From: Physcocola sp002396385
GTDB taxonomy: Bacteria > Bacteroidota > Bacteroidia > Bacteroidales > Paludibacteraceae
Assembly (NCBI GenBank): GCA_946535435.1
Contig: CAMNDM010000006.1
Span: 1-64,000 of the forward strand
DNA length: 64,000 bases
Direction of reading: 5' to 3'
Part shown: one piece after another, positions 1-8,249 of the stretch
Position numbering within the stretch: position 1 is the stretch's first letter
How the letters are laid out: each line of letters begins with the position of its first letter
The notes under the pieces: model-generated
Told to the model about the DNA's origin: nothing
Database searches by the model: none
What the model saw: the letters and a program-made list of their open reading frames with translations, nothing else
Translations under genes and position numbers: made by a program

Positions 1-515
1 TTAAGATCCTTAACGTTATTACATGGGCGAAGACAAATCCGCCGCCTAATATCTCTTGCAGATTTTTTACATTCTCTACAGAATTTGTCATTTGGGCAAG
101 AAAGTCAGAGAAAGTTCCTCATTTCTTCAATTATGACTTAATGAAAGAAATAAATGGAAATAAACAAATGAAGGATGTTTGGGTTCTTCCTGCTATTGCT
201 GGGTGGGAAAAAACATGTGGAAAACACCCTACCCAAAAGCCTTTAGCCCTGTTGGTGAGAACTATTCTTGCGTCCACACAACAAAACTCTTGGATTCTTG
301 ATCCGTTCTCTGGTAGTAGTACAACGGGTATTGCTGCTAACCTTTTAGGAAGGAATTTCCTGGGGATAGAAAAAGAGAGGGCGTATGCTGAATTATCGAA
401 AATGAGAAGACTGGATTTTGAAACGAATAAAAACGTATTAAGGTCAAAACTAAAAGATTTAAAACTGCTTGATTTCCAAACTTCTGAAAATAATGAAAAA
501 ATCTGTGCCGTATGA
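1..515 (+). CDS. DNA (cytosine-N4/adenine-N6) methyltransferase, C-terminal part
   Basis: The reading frame is open from the left edge (first full codon at base 3) to the TGA at 513-515, so the N-terminus lies outside the window. An ATG at 141 is internal: the upstream codons read through a W-A-K-x-N-P-P-P segment typical of this family. The C-terminal half has HPTQKP followed by DPFSGSSTTG, the SAM-binding motif I of amino-methylating DNA methyltransferases. Motif I near the C-terminus means the catalytic (D/S)PP(Y/W) motif IV should lie upstream, as in beta-class enzymes, but it is not visible. The enzyme would methylate A or C in a short DNA site. Whether it belongs to a restriction system or stands alone cannot be told, because no restriction gene follows. 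Confidence 0.88.
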   Translation, partial: KILNVITWAKTNPPPNISCRFFTFSTEFVIWARKSEKVPHFFNYDLMKEINGNKQMKDVWVLPAIAGWEKTCGKHPTQKPLALLVRTILASTQQNSWILDPFSGSSTTGIAANLLGRNFLGIEKERAYAELSKMRRLDFETNKNVLRSKLKDLKLLDFQTSENNEKICAV

Positions 516-580
516 CTTTCCGCTCGTCCCTCTCTTTGTCTGAAGGGCGCTGTCTTCGTTGAACTTTGTGCGATGATAGC

Positions 581-598
581 GAACAACGGCGGTTGTTC
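581..598. repeat. perfect inverted repeat GAACAAC-4-GTTGTTC
   Basis: Two 7-base arms (581-587 and 592-598) are separated by GGCG. No T-run follows, so it is not a standard terminator. Its right arm overlaps the -33 box of the promoter for the AddB-like gene, so it could be an operator or a weak 3' hairpin of the methyltransferase message. The function is inferred only. Confidence 0.4.
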
Positions 599-622
599 CT
601 AATTAGATTTGTCCTATATTTG
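593..622 (+). promoter_or_regulatory. Bacteroidota-type promoter of the AddB-like gene
   Basis: TTG at 593-595 and TATATTTG at 615-622 match the -33 and -7 (TAnnTTTG) boxes with a 19-base spacer. Transcription would begin near 627, just before the ATG at 645. This excludes the in-frame TTG at 609 as the translation start. Confidence 0.6.
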
Positions 623-644
623 TAAAACGATAAATAAATCTGAT

Positions 645-3600
645 ATGGAGAACTTTGTTCCTTTCTTAAAGACGGTTGCAGATGATCTGGTCTTGAAAAA
701 TGACGACAGTAAAGACTTCTCTAAACTGACCGTGGTGTTCCCGAATAAGCGCGCCCGTTTGTTTATGGACAAGTATCTGCTGATGGCTTACGAGGAACGA
801 TATAAGGTTCAAACCCCTATCTGGTCGCCTGTTTATTCTACCAGTAGCAACTTGTTGGAACATTTCGCCGCATTGCTCAACATCGAAAACAAGATTGTGC
901 CCGATGTCGACAAGGTCCTGCTCGTTCAAATCCTTTACTGGGCCTTCCAAAAGGTGAGCAACGAACGGCTGGCTGAACTTGACGCAAAAGGTGATACCGA
1001 CGAGGTTCCTAAAAAAGTCTTGACCAAAACTTTTGACGAGTTCTATTTCCTTGGCGAGATTATCTTGAACGACTTCGATGATGTCGATAAAAATCTGGTC
1101 GATGCCAAGTCGCTGTTCCGAAATTTCAAGGAGTTTAAGGACCTTGAAACGCTTGATTACCTTACGGAGGAACAGATTAAGGCGGTCCAAGATTTCCTAA
1201 AACGTGACTTTAATACCGAAACGGCCCTGTTTAAAGGGTTTATTACCCTGTGGGAAATTCTGGGTGACGTGTACTCCTGTTTCAAGGATAAGCTTAATGC
1301 CGAGCGACTGGCCTATCCGGGTATGCTGCACCGTATGGTTGCCGAAAGGCTGGAGGCGGAAGGACTGCCGGCCCTTCTGCCCGATGACATGCGTTATGCG
1401 TTTGTCGGATTTAACGCTCTGAACGGATGTGAGAAGATGCTGTTCAAGAAACTGGCGAAAAAGATGCTGCCCGACGGCAAGCCTGCGGCTTTGTTCTATT
1501 GGGATTATGACGTCTCTTACTTCGACCCCGCTAATTTGGGTGGGACGGCTATGCGGGCACGCAGAACTTTCAGAGACGATTCCGGCACTTTCCTCAGAAT
1601 CAATATCGGTGGCTTCAGCGGCTTGTCTCACAATGCCCGGCAGGAGGGGACTTTGCTGAATCTGCCTAACGAGTTGAAGAACTGTCCTAACGAACTATGT
1701 CCCGACCGTGCGCCGCACGACTATTTGTCGAGGCTGGCTGCCGGCAACATTGTCGGGGTGTTCTCGGCTTCGACCGATACCGCACAGGCCAAGTATGTCT
1801 CGAAATTCATCTCCGACTTGAAGGCGGATGGGGTCGACGACGACGATATTGCCATTGTGTTGTGCGACGAGAACCTGTTGCCTTCCGTGCTGCATTCTAT
1901 TCCCGATTCTGTTGAAAGAATGAATGTGACGATGGGTTTCCCTATTACCCAGACGCCGGCCTACGTCTTGTTGCAGACGCTTGTCCAGCTGCAGGCCTCC
2001 CGTCGCGAAGGCGCTCGCTTTGCCTATAAGGCCGTTGCCGATGTCTTGCGTAACGCATTGGTCCGCAGAAAACTGCCAGTCTTGTCTGAAAGGATTCTGA
2101 CGGCACTGAAAAACTCTTTGAAATCTTACATCTCTGTTGCCGATATAAAGGCCTGGGTTGGAAACTCTGGGGCTGACGATGCCTTTCCGGCTGACGAACT
2201 GGACTTTGTCGATGCCCTGTTCGCTTTGTGCGAGGTGCGTCTGACCCAGCCTGCCGATGGCTTGTTGGGGTGGCTGTTAGAGGTGCTTGGCAGACTCTCT
2301 TCTGTCTTCAGGGAAACGATGAGGAGGGATCCGAATCGGAACCTGAACTTTACGGGCCTTTACGAAGAGTCGTATTACCAGATTTTCCGTATGCTGACCT
2401 GTTTGTCGAACAATATGGACGATTCCTGCCACATTGGAACGGAACTTACGGTGGCCTTGTTCTTGCGTCTGATGTCGAAAATGTTCGCTTCCGCCAAGGT
2501 GCCTTACAGTGGGGAACCTGCCCGCGGGTTGCAGATTATGGGCTTTCTGGAAACACGAAGTCTCGATTTCAAACACGTACTCCTGTTGTCGGCTGGCGAG
2601 AAGTTCATGCCTAAAGACTCGTTTGCTCCTTCGTTTATCCCCTATGTGCTCCGAATCGCATACCAACTGCCTGCGGTGGAACACGAAGATGCCCTGTATG
2701 CCTATAATTTCTTCCGGCAGATGCAGCGCCCTTCCTCTGTGAAACTGGTCTTCAATTCTTCGACTGGCTCGACCGGGGGGGAGCAAAGCCGTTTCCTGCG
2801 ACAGCTGAAAGAGGAATACCGCGCTTTCTCGGCTATTGTGCCCCTGGCCTTCCCCGATGTTACGGTTACAGACGACTTCCCGCTGGTGGTTGAGAAGAAA
2901 GACGAGCATATTGAACTGTTCCGTGAATCGTTCTGCTATTCCAACCCGGAAGAGCGGACCGCCCACAACAGACGGGTGGAGGAAACCGGGACCGGCTTCC
3001 GGCGCTTCGACTTGTCGCCGAGTGCCTTGAACTGCTATCTCGACTGCTCTCTGCGCTTCTATCTCAGATATGTGAAACACTTGTCGGCCGATGATGATGT
3101 GGATCTGGATATTGACGAGGCTTGCTTCGGACGTATATTCCACAGGTCGATGGAACAGGTGTACTGCGAAATTGCCGGACAAACGCCAGGTGCCAGGACG
3201 AACTGGAAGGCGCCGGTAGCGGCACGTGACCTGATGCCCTTCCTGGAGCAGAAAAAACTGGAAGCGCTTGTCGATGCCGCTTTCCGGGAAGAGTTCCATA
3301 TCGGTAACCGGGACGATTATTCGGGAATCCAGCTCATTAAACGCGACGTCTTGGTAGAACTGCTGAAAAAACAACTGATGGAAGATGCCAGGTATGCCGG
3401 TGACGATGGCTTTACTATTTATGAACCCGAGTTCCGCATATCGCAGAAAGTGGATGTGCGGCTGCAAGACAATTCTTCTTTCTCCTTCCAAATTGGCGGT
3501 ATTGTCGACCGCAGAGACCTGAAGGGAAATGTCTTCCGGATTGTTGACTACAAGACTGGGGGAGACCCGACGGGTTCTAAGAGGAGGGTGCCCGGCCTTG

Positions 3601-3980
3601 AACGTCTGTTTGAGGGTGGCGACAAACGTGCCGACAAAGCTTTCCAGGCTACGCTCTATTCCTGCTTGTGGAATCTGACTACAGATTCGGGGGGCGCGTC
3701 GTATAATGCCGAAAATAGAATGGTGCGACCGGCCTTGATGTTCCCTAGGGAGATGAATGAGGACTTTAGCCCCAATCTGGCCGTGAACAAAAAGACCGTC
3801 ACTCTGAATTCGACCGACCCAGACGATGTGGATGTCCAAGTAGAGTTTATGGACAGGTTGGAAGGTGTGCTGAGGGAGATGCTCGATAAAAATGTGCCGT
3901 TTAAGGCGACCGATAATCTGCAAACTTGCGCTTTTTGCGATTTCAAACCGGTCTGCCACCGCGAAGACTCGGCTAAATGA
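645..3980 (+). CDS. AddB-like PD-(D/E)XK exonuclease subunit with Fe-S cluster cysteines
   Basis: A protein of 1111 residues resembling the AddB/RexB subunit of the RecBCD-like DNA end-processing complex used in double-strand break repair. The C-terminal nuclease is recognisable: G-I-V-D-R-R-D near residue 952 followed by R-I-V-D-Y-K-T-G near 967, the D...DxK core of the RecB-family fold. It is flanked by a cysteine in L-N-C-Y near 796 and by C-x2-C-x5-C (CAFCDFKPVC) near 1094-1104, the 4Fe-4S pattern of AddB. The N-terminus (K-L-T-V-V-F-P-N-K-R) has no Walker A motif, so this subunit probably does not hydrolyse ATP. ATG 645 is preferred over TTG 609 because the latter overlaps the promoter. 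No AddA helicase gene is adjacent. Confidence 0.88.
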   Translation: MENFVPFLKTVADDLVLKNDDSKDFSKLTVVFPNKRARLFMDKYLLMAYEERYKVQTPIWSPVYSTSSNLLEHFAALLNIENKIVPDVDKVLLVQILYWAFQKVSNERLAELDAKGDTDEVPKKVLTKTFDEFYFLGEIILNDFDDVDKNLVDAKSLFRNFKEFKDLETLDYLTEEQIKAVQDFLKRDFNTETALFKGFITLWEILGDVYSCFKDKLNAERLAYPGMLHRMVAERLEAEGLPALLPDDMRYAFVGFNALNGCEKMLFKKLAKKMLPDGKPAALFYWDYDVSYFDPANLGGTAMRARRTFRDDSGTFLRINIGGFSGLSHNARQEGTLLNLPNELKNCPNELCPDRAPHDYLSRLAAGNIVGVFSASTDTAQAKYVSKFISDLKADGVDDDDIAIVLCDENLLPSVLHSIPDSVERMNVTMGFPITQTPAYVLLQTLVQLQASRREGARFAYKAVADVLRNALVRRKLPVLSERILTALKNSLKSYISVADIKAWVGNSGADDAFPADELDFVDALFALCEVRLTQPADGLLGWLLEVLGRLSSVFRETMRRDPNRNLNFTGLYEESYYQIFRMLTCLSNNMDDSCHIGTELTVALFLRLMSKMFASAKVPYSGEPARGLQIMGFLETRSLDFKHVLLLSAGEKFMPKDSFAPSFIPYVLRIAYQLPAVEHEDALYAYNFFRQMQRPSSVKLVFNSSTGSTGGEQSRFLRQLKEEYRAFSAIVPLAFPDVTVTDDFPLVVEKKDEHIELFRESFCYSNPEERTAHNRRVEETGTGFRRFDLSPSALNCYLDCSLRFYLRYVKHLSADDDVDLDIDEACFGRIFHRSMEQVYCEIAGQTPGARTNWKAPVAARDLMPFLEQKKLEALVDAAFREEFHIGNRDDYSGIQLIKRDVLVELLKKQLMEDARYAGDDGFTIYEPEFRISQKVDVRLQDNSSFSFQIGGIVDRRDLKGNVFRIVDYKTGGDPTGSKRRVPGLERLFEGGDKRADKAFQATLYSCLWNLTTDSGGASYNAENRMVRPALMFPREMNEDFSPNLAVNKKTVTLNSTDPDDVDVQVEFMDRLEGVLREMLDKNVPFKATDNLQTCAFCDFKPVCHREDSAK

Positions 3981-4045
3981 CGGGCTGGAACGGACTCTTT
4001 GTCGTTTTTCTTGCTTCGAAAAGGGGATTTTACATTTTTCTCGTT

Positions 4046-4053
4046 TACTTTTG
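4046..4053 (+). promoter_or_regulatory. putative -7 box TACTTTTG
   Basis: It matches TAnnTTTG 28 bases before the DUF4250 start. I see no convincing -33 box at the usual distance. It probably drives the DUF4250-DUF4268 pair. Confidence 0.4.
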
Positions 4054-4081
4054 TAGACAATTTAATTGATAGTAACGCTTT

Positions 4082-4261
4082 ATGAACGAATTACCCGAAG
4101 ACGTTATGATGCTTTTCAGCTATGTGAATATGAAGCTGCGTGACGAATACCAGTCGCTTGACGATTTCTGCAAGTCGATGTCGGTCGATAAATCCTTTAT
4201 CGAGAAAAAACTGGCCGCTGCCGGTTTTGAGTACAATGAACAACAGAACCGCTTCTGGTAA
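4082..4261 (+). CDS. DUF4250 domain protein (59 aa)
   Basis: This short gene reads MNELPEDVMML and ends in Q-Q-N-R-F-W. It matches the DUF4250 family, small acidic proteins of about 60 residues with a (N/D)-x-K-L-R-D segment (here N-M-K-L-R-D at residues 16-21) and a C-terminal G-F/Y-E-Y-x-E motif. The second half looks like a small helical domain (D-D-F-C-K-S-M-S-V-D-K-S-F-I-E-K-K-L), perhaps helix-turn-helix-like. No signal peptide or membrane segment is seen, so it is cytoplasmic. It lies 16 bases before the DUF4268 gene and probably shares its transcript. The function is unknown. Confidence 0.85.
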   Translation: MNELPEDVMMLFSYVNMKLRDEYQSLDDFCKSMSVDKSFIEKKLAAAGFEYNEQQNRFW

Positions 4262-4277
4262 TTAACCGTCTGCCTTT

Positions 4278-4751
4278 ATGTATAGTCGCGAAGAGATAAA
4301 ACAGTTGCATAAGGAGTTCTGGAACGGGTTCGACGAATTCTGTTCACATCTTCCCCGCTTTAAGTATAGGAAGAAACCTTGGATTCTCTACAATACTAAA
4401 ATTAAGGGGGTTGAACTCAAGTTCGACGCTACACGCGAGGGTGCTTATGTGATTTTTGAACTGAACCACCACAACCCGAACAAAAAGTTCGCTATGATGG
4501 AACTTATGCGCAAATATAAGGTGGTGTTTGACGAGTATTTCGATAATGCTATTTGGGAGGATTCCTTTATTAAACCCTGTGGCACCGATGTCTGCCGTAT
4601 ATACAGACGGAATCCGGATCTCAACATCCACAAAAGGGAACAATGGAAGGATTTCTATGTCTACCTGTCAAAAAATATGTCGATGCTTGAAAAGGCTTTC
4701 GACCAATTGAGGGAACTGTTGGAAATTATAGCCGAAAAGAACGCTGTTTGA
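4278..4751 (+). CDS. DUF4268 domain protein
   Basis: A cytoplasmic protein of 157 residues with the features of DUF4268: an N-terminal E-x-K-Q-L-x-x-x-F-W-x-x-F segment, aromatic W-I-L-Y-N-T-K, then a beta-rich core (G-V-E-L-K-F-D, G-A-Y-V-I-F-E-L) and a C-terminal helix. In some other proteins DUF4268 occurs in or beside nuclease or restriction-like proteins, but this one is stand-alone and carries no catalytic motif I can name. It is probably cotranscribed with the DUF4250 gene and ends at a strong bidirectional terminator. The function is unknown. Confidence 0.8.
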   Translation: MYSREEIKQLHKEFWNGFDEFCSHLPRFKYRKKPWILYNTKIKGVELKFDATREGAYVIFELNHHNPNKKFAMMELMRKYKVVFDEYFDNAIWEDSFIKPCGTDVCRIYRRNPDLNIHKREQWKDFYVYLSKNMSMLEKAFDQLRELLEIIAEKNAV

Positions 4752-4768
4752 GGCTTGGCGATAAAGGA

Positions 4769-4807
4769 AACGTCCTTGGAGTAATTTTATCCAAGGACGT
4801 TTTTTTT
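4769..4807. terminator. bidirectional intrinsic terminator
   Basis: A 12-bp stem (4769-4780 with 4790-4801) around a 9-base loop is followed by seven T. It lies between the convergent DUF4268 and tsaE genes and can serve both. Confidence 0.85.
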
Positions 4808-5228
4808 ATAGCTCTACCTTTACGGTCCTCGAACCGTTTTCGCCCTCCTCGACGCGAACTGTCACCGCATTTTCGGGAATAAGGCTGCTGACCATTTCCG
4901 GCCATTCGATAAAGCAGACATTGCCGCTGTAGAAGTAATCTTCATAACCGAAGTCGTAAGCTTCCTCTTCCTTGTTGATACGGTAGAAGTCGAAATGGTA
5001 GATAGGGTGGCCACCCCCGTCTTCATATTCGTTCACTATGGCGAATGTCGGACTGTTTATGACATCTGTAACACCCAGCTGTTCGCAGACGGCTTTGATG
5101 AAAGTCGTTTTCCCTGCGCCCATATTCCCATAAAAAACATAAACTTTTCTCTCGCCCATGTGTCTGACAAATTGGGCGGCTGCCTCGCTTATCTTGTCAA
5201 GTGAGGGAATCTCAATGCACAATGCCAT
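4806..5228 (-). CDS. tsaE: tRNA threonylcarbamoyladenosine biosynthesis ATPase TsaE
   Basis: A 140-residue P-loop ATPase with Walker A GNMGAGKTT (about residues 34-42), matching TsaE (YjeE). TsaE works with TsaB and TsaD to place the t6A modification at A37 of ANN-decoding tRNAs; its ATPase cycle resets the TsaBD complex. Further family features are the switch-like N-S-P-T-F-A-I-V-N-E-Y and the H-F-D-F-Y-R segment. Length is typical. It lies 6 bases after porZ, the last gene of a probable rdgB-porZ-tsaE operon that ends at the hairpin at 4769-4807. Confidence 0.95.
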   Translation of the reverse strand: MALCIEIPSLDKISEAAAQFVRHMGERKVYVFYGNMGAGKTTFIKAVCEQLGVTDVINSPTFAIVNEYEDGGGHPIYHFDFYRINKEEEAYDFGYEDYFYSGNVCFIEWPEMVSSLIPENAVTVRVEEGENGSRTVKVEL

Positions 5229-5234
5229 ATCTCG

Positions 5235-7553
5235 TTATTTCTTGATGATTGCAAATTTGGTAATGTTGCTTTCCTCTCCGTCTTTGGTGGCTTGAAATAC
5301 GTAGTAGACCCCTGTTGCCGCACGGGTACCGCTCGAGAGGTTGCCGTCCCATGTGAAGATGCTCCCGTTCGATTTTCCGTGGCAGACCACCCGGCCCGAC
5401 GCGTCGGTGATGCGCACCTCGGTGTCTTCCTTCAAACCTGTAATGGTGATGGGCCCGCTGTAGTCGGGACGGACGGGGTTGGGGTATACGTGTACGTTGC
5501 TGAGCGACGGTTCTCCTTCCGCCGCATCGCTTTTGTAACTGAACAGGCCGTTAGGTGTCTGTATATAGACCATCCCGGTCCGGGGGTTTATGTCGATGGC
5601 CGTAATGGAATTCGTGGTTAACGGACTGTTGCTGGTCGTGAAATGGTGGATGGTCTCTTGCCCGTCGGGGCTCAGAAGGTAGGCTCCCGACGATGTGGTC
5701 CCTATCCATTTCCGGTTTGCACCGTCAATGGCAATGGTGTTTATAGCCTCGGTCGACAGCAGATAGTCTGCAAGGCTCTTGTCGTCACGCCTGGTTATTT
5801 TTATGCGTGTTGCCGTGTAGTCTTTATTGAAGGCGGTCTCGGGGTTTTTAAATACAAACGGACCGATGTCGGTCCCGACCCACAAACTTCCTTCTTGGTC
5901 TTCTCTGACGCAGAAGATTTTCGATGGGGAAACGGTGGTGCCGTCTTGAATTGTAAACGATTTGAATATCCGCTGGGACGCCACTTTATACGGTTTGTCG
6001 CCGCTTTTCATCAAGAACAGGCATGGCTCGTGGTTACTCCCGCTCATCTGTTTCGATGTTACGGCCTTTATTTTGCTTTTCTCGCATATAATGAAGTCGG
6101 AAATGTCGGAAATTGTACGCACATCCTTGCAGATCAGGGTGTGCCAGCCCCCTTCTGTATCAACACAGTGCATCAGTTCCCCTCCCTTCACATTCAGCAC
6201 CCACATGTTGCCCTCTTTGTCGAATGTCAGTTTCTCTACCGCTACGATATTGGGGTCTCCCGAGAACTGCTGCAAGTTGGTACCGTCTGTTTTGTATTGT
6301 TTTACAAATTTGTTGTCGAAGAACTCGAAAATCGAGAACCAGGTGGAAACGAACATTCTTCGGGTGTCTTTTGGGTCGTATGTGATGTCGTAGACGGCAT
6401 TGAACAAGCCGTTTGTTTCCTTACCCTTAAAGTCGTCTTTGAGGTCGCTCTTGTCGAAACACTCCCATTCCTCCCCGTCAAATTGCTGTACGATGCCGGC
6501 ATCTCCGTAGCCCGGACCATAGCCGGAAACAATCTTCCCCTCGTTAAATTTCATAAAGCTGGCGGTGTTCGTGCGCGGACCTTCCGGGCAGTATTTGTCT
6601 GTAACTTCTCCGGTGGCTCTCGATACTGACGTCAGCGAGTCTAGTGCCAGCCAAATCAATCCTGCCTTGGTGTCGTATAGGGCGTCTTTTGCGTCGCTTA
6701 TAAAAAGGGTGTCTTGCTTCAAGTCGGTGTCGTAAATCGCTACATATCTGCCTGCCTCGCTCGTAATCGTCAGTCTCTCGTTGTTGCTGTGTACTTTGCT
6801 GACGTTGACGATGTAGGTGTAGGGCGTTTTTGTCCATGCTCCGTTCCATACATACCAGTTCTCGCCAAAGTAATGTAGCTTGTCTGCGAAGAAACAGATG
6901 GCTTTCGCTCCGCTTGCCGGCAGCGCCCTTGATTTCCAATGCGCATAGTTGGCCAGGTTGTTGTCTTTAATGCTTGCGGTATAGAGGGCGTTGTTGGTCA
7001 GTGCGTAAATGCTGTCGCCTGTTAGCTCGGTCTGTATTACGGAAACGTAATTCCCGTTAGGGCCGATTATGTATGTATTGGCAATCTCTTTCTTTTGCAG
7101 GTTGATGGCGACAATGCCGAACCCGCATGAAAGGTAGAGGTATTTGCCGCCAAAACTTATGTTGTTGATGGTCTTCCCCGATATGTCCTTGCTGGCTATG
7201 TCTGTTATCTTGTATACCCGTCCGTGGTCGATGATGTCGATTATAAAGCTGGCGTAACAGATGACCAGTATGTCTTGGGATTCGTTGTAGGCGGCATACG
7301 TGATGTTGCCATCCGACAGACCTGTCAGTTTTGAATGCTCCTCCACACTGTTGTATTTCTTGCTGACCGAGAAGAGGTTGCCGTCGCTTACTGCATATAT
7401 TTTCTCGGGTGTTTCCAGAATTTGGCTGACTTTGTTGTAAGAAAAGTGTGTCTGCCAGCCTCCCATCGGCAACTGGGCGTTTGCCGTTGGTGTAAAGGCC
7501 AGTCCCAAACAGGCTGCCAATGCCTTTGTTATAGCGTTAAACCAGTTTTTCAT
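5235..7553 (-). CDS. porZ: T9SS surface protein PorZ
   Basis: This 772-residue secreted protein matches PorZ in length (about 776 in Porphyromonas gingivalis) and design. A signal peptide (residues 1 to about 26, ending A-N-A-Q) is followed by G-G-W-Q-T-H-F-S-Y and repeated beta-propeller blades (I-Y-A-V-S-D-G-N-L-F; later G-S-L-W-V-G-T-D and R-K-W-I-G-T-T). A type A T9SS C-terminal domain begins near 688 (V-Y-P-N-P-V-R-P) and ends in K-F-A-I-I-K-K. In P. gingivalis PorZ is part of the attachment complex that joins cargo to A-LPS at the cell surface and is itself a T9SS substrate. The gene sits 18 bases after rdgB and 6 bases before tsaE. Confidence 0.88.
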   Translation of the reverse strand: MKNWFNAITKALAACLGLAFTPTANAQLPMGGWQTHFSYNKVSQILETPEKIYAVSDGNLFSVSKKYNSVEEHSKLTGLSDGNITYAAYNESQDILVICYASFIIDIIDHGRVYKITDIASKDISGKTINNISFGGKYLYLSCGFGIVAINLQKKEIANTYIIGPNGNYVSVIQTELTGDSIYALTNNALYTASIKDNNLANYAHWKSRALPASGAKAICFFADKLHYFGENWYVWNGAWTKTPYTYIVNVSKVHSNNERLTITSEAGRYVAIYDTDLKQDTLFISDAKDALYDTKAGLIWLALDSLTSVSRATGEVTDKYCPEGPRTNTASFMKFNEGKIVSGYGPGYGDAGIVQQFDGEEWECFDKSDLKDDFKGKETNGLFNAVYDITYDPKDTRRMFVSTWFSIFEFFDNKFVKQYKTDGTNLQQFSGDPNIVAVEKLTFDKEGNMWVLNVKGGELMHCVDTEGGWHTLICKDVRTISDISDFIICEKSKIKAVTSKQMSGSNHEPCLFLMKSGDKPYKVASQRIFKSFTIQDGTTVSPSKIFCVREDQEGSLWVGTDIGPFVFKNPETAFNKDYTATRIKITRRDDKSLADYLLSTEAINTIAIDGANRKWIGTTSSGAYLLSPDGQETIHHFTTSNSPLTTNSITAIDINPRTGMVYIQTPNGLFSYKSDAAEGEPSLSNVHVYPNPVRPDYSGPITITGLKEDTEVRITDASGRVVCHGKSNGSIFTWDGNLSSGTRAATGVYYVFQATKDGEESNITKFAIIKK

Positions 7554-7571
7554 GCTTCAAGTTGTGACTTT

Positions 7572-8150
7572 TTACTGCTTATTTAAATAGGCTATAAGTT
7601 TTTCAACTGCCAGCCCCCGGTGGCTGATGCTGTTCTTTACGGAAAGTGGCAGTTCGGCGAAAGTCTTGTCGTATCCGTCGGGTTGGAATACGGGGTCGTA
7701 GCCAAAGCCCTCGGTTCCGCTTCTTTCCTTGGTGATGATGCCGTCTACTTTCCCTTCGAACAAGGTCTCTTTCCCATCTTCAATCAGTGCTATTATGGTG
7801 CGGAAACTGGCTTTCCTGTTCGCTTGTCCTCCAAGTTCGTGAAGCAGTTTCTCTATGTTGGCGTTGTTGTCTTTGCTGTCGCCTGCATAGCGTGCCGTGT
7901 GTACGCCGGGTGCGCCTCCTAGGGCTTCGACCTCGAGGCCGGTGTCGTCGGCAAAACAGTCGCAGTGGTAGTGCTCCCAAATGTAGCGTGCCTTTTGCAG
8001 CGCATTCCCTTCAAGGGTTGGCGCGGTTTCGGGTATGTCGGCTGTGCAACCCAATTCCTTAAGGGTTTTAATCTTGATTTCCGAACCTATTTTTGCCTGC
8101 ACTTCTGCAACCTTGTGCGCATTGTTTGTGGCGAAACAAATTTCCTTCAT
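7572..8150 (-). CDS. rdgB: XTP/dITP diphosphatase (RdgB/HAM1)
   Basis: A 192-residue nucleotide pyrophosphatase that removes non-canonical purine triphosphates (ITP, dITP, XTP) from the pool. It has the family's N-terminal A-T-N-N-A-H-K-V-A-E, the catalytic F-A-D-D-T-G-L-E-V-x-A-L segment, a P-G-V-H-T-A-R-Y-A-G motif and the C-terminal S-H-R-G-L-A. Length is normal. It is the first gene of the minus-strand rdgB-porZ-tsaE operon. Confidence 0.96.
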   Translation of the reverse strand: MKEICFATNNAHKVAEVQAKIGSEIKIKTLKELGCTADIPETAPTLEGNALQKARYIWEHYHCDCFADDTGLEVEALGGAPGVHTARYAGDSKDNNANIEKLLHELGGQANRKASFRTIIALIEDGKETLFEGKVDGIITKERSGTEGFGYDPVFQPDGYDKTFAELPLSVKNSISHRGLAVEKLIAYLNKQ

Positions 8151-8235
8151 CCTTTTTTATCTGATTGTTTTGTCAAAAATAGCATTTTTTTGCCTACCTG
8201 TAGGCGCTTTTCTGAAAGTTCCGTACAAAAATAAG

Positions 8236-8243
8236 TATTTTTG
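8236..8243 (+). promoter_or_regulatory. -7 box TATTTTTG directly before queH
   Basis: A perfect TAnnTTTG box ends 6 bases before the queH ATG at 8250, so transcription would start at or next to the start codon. No clear -33 box is seen. Confidence 0.45.
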
Positions 8244-8249
8244 TGGGTG

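Noticed and set aside
2277..3959. 560-codon open frame on the minus strand
   Set aside because: It lies wholly antisense to the well-supported AddB-like gene; the open frame follows from that gene's GC-rich third positions, and the translation has no recognisable domain.
5643..6629. 328-codon frame on the plus strand
   Set aside because: It is antisense to porZ, starts with an alternative codon, and has no domain or conserved motif.
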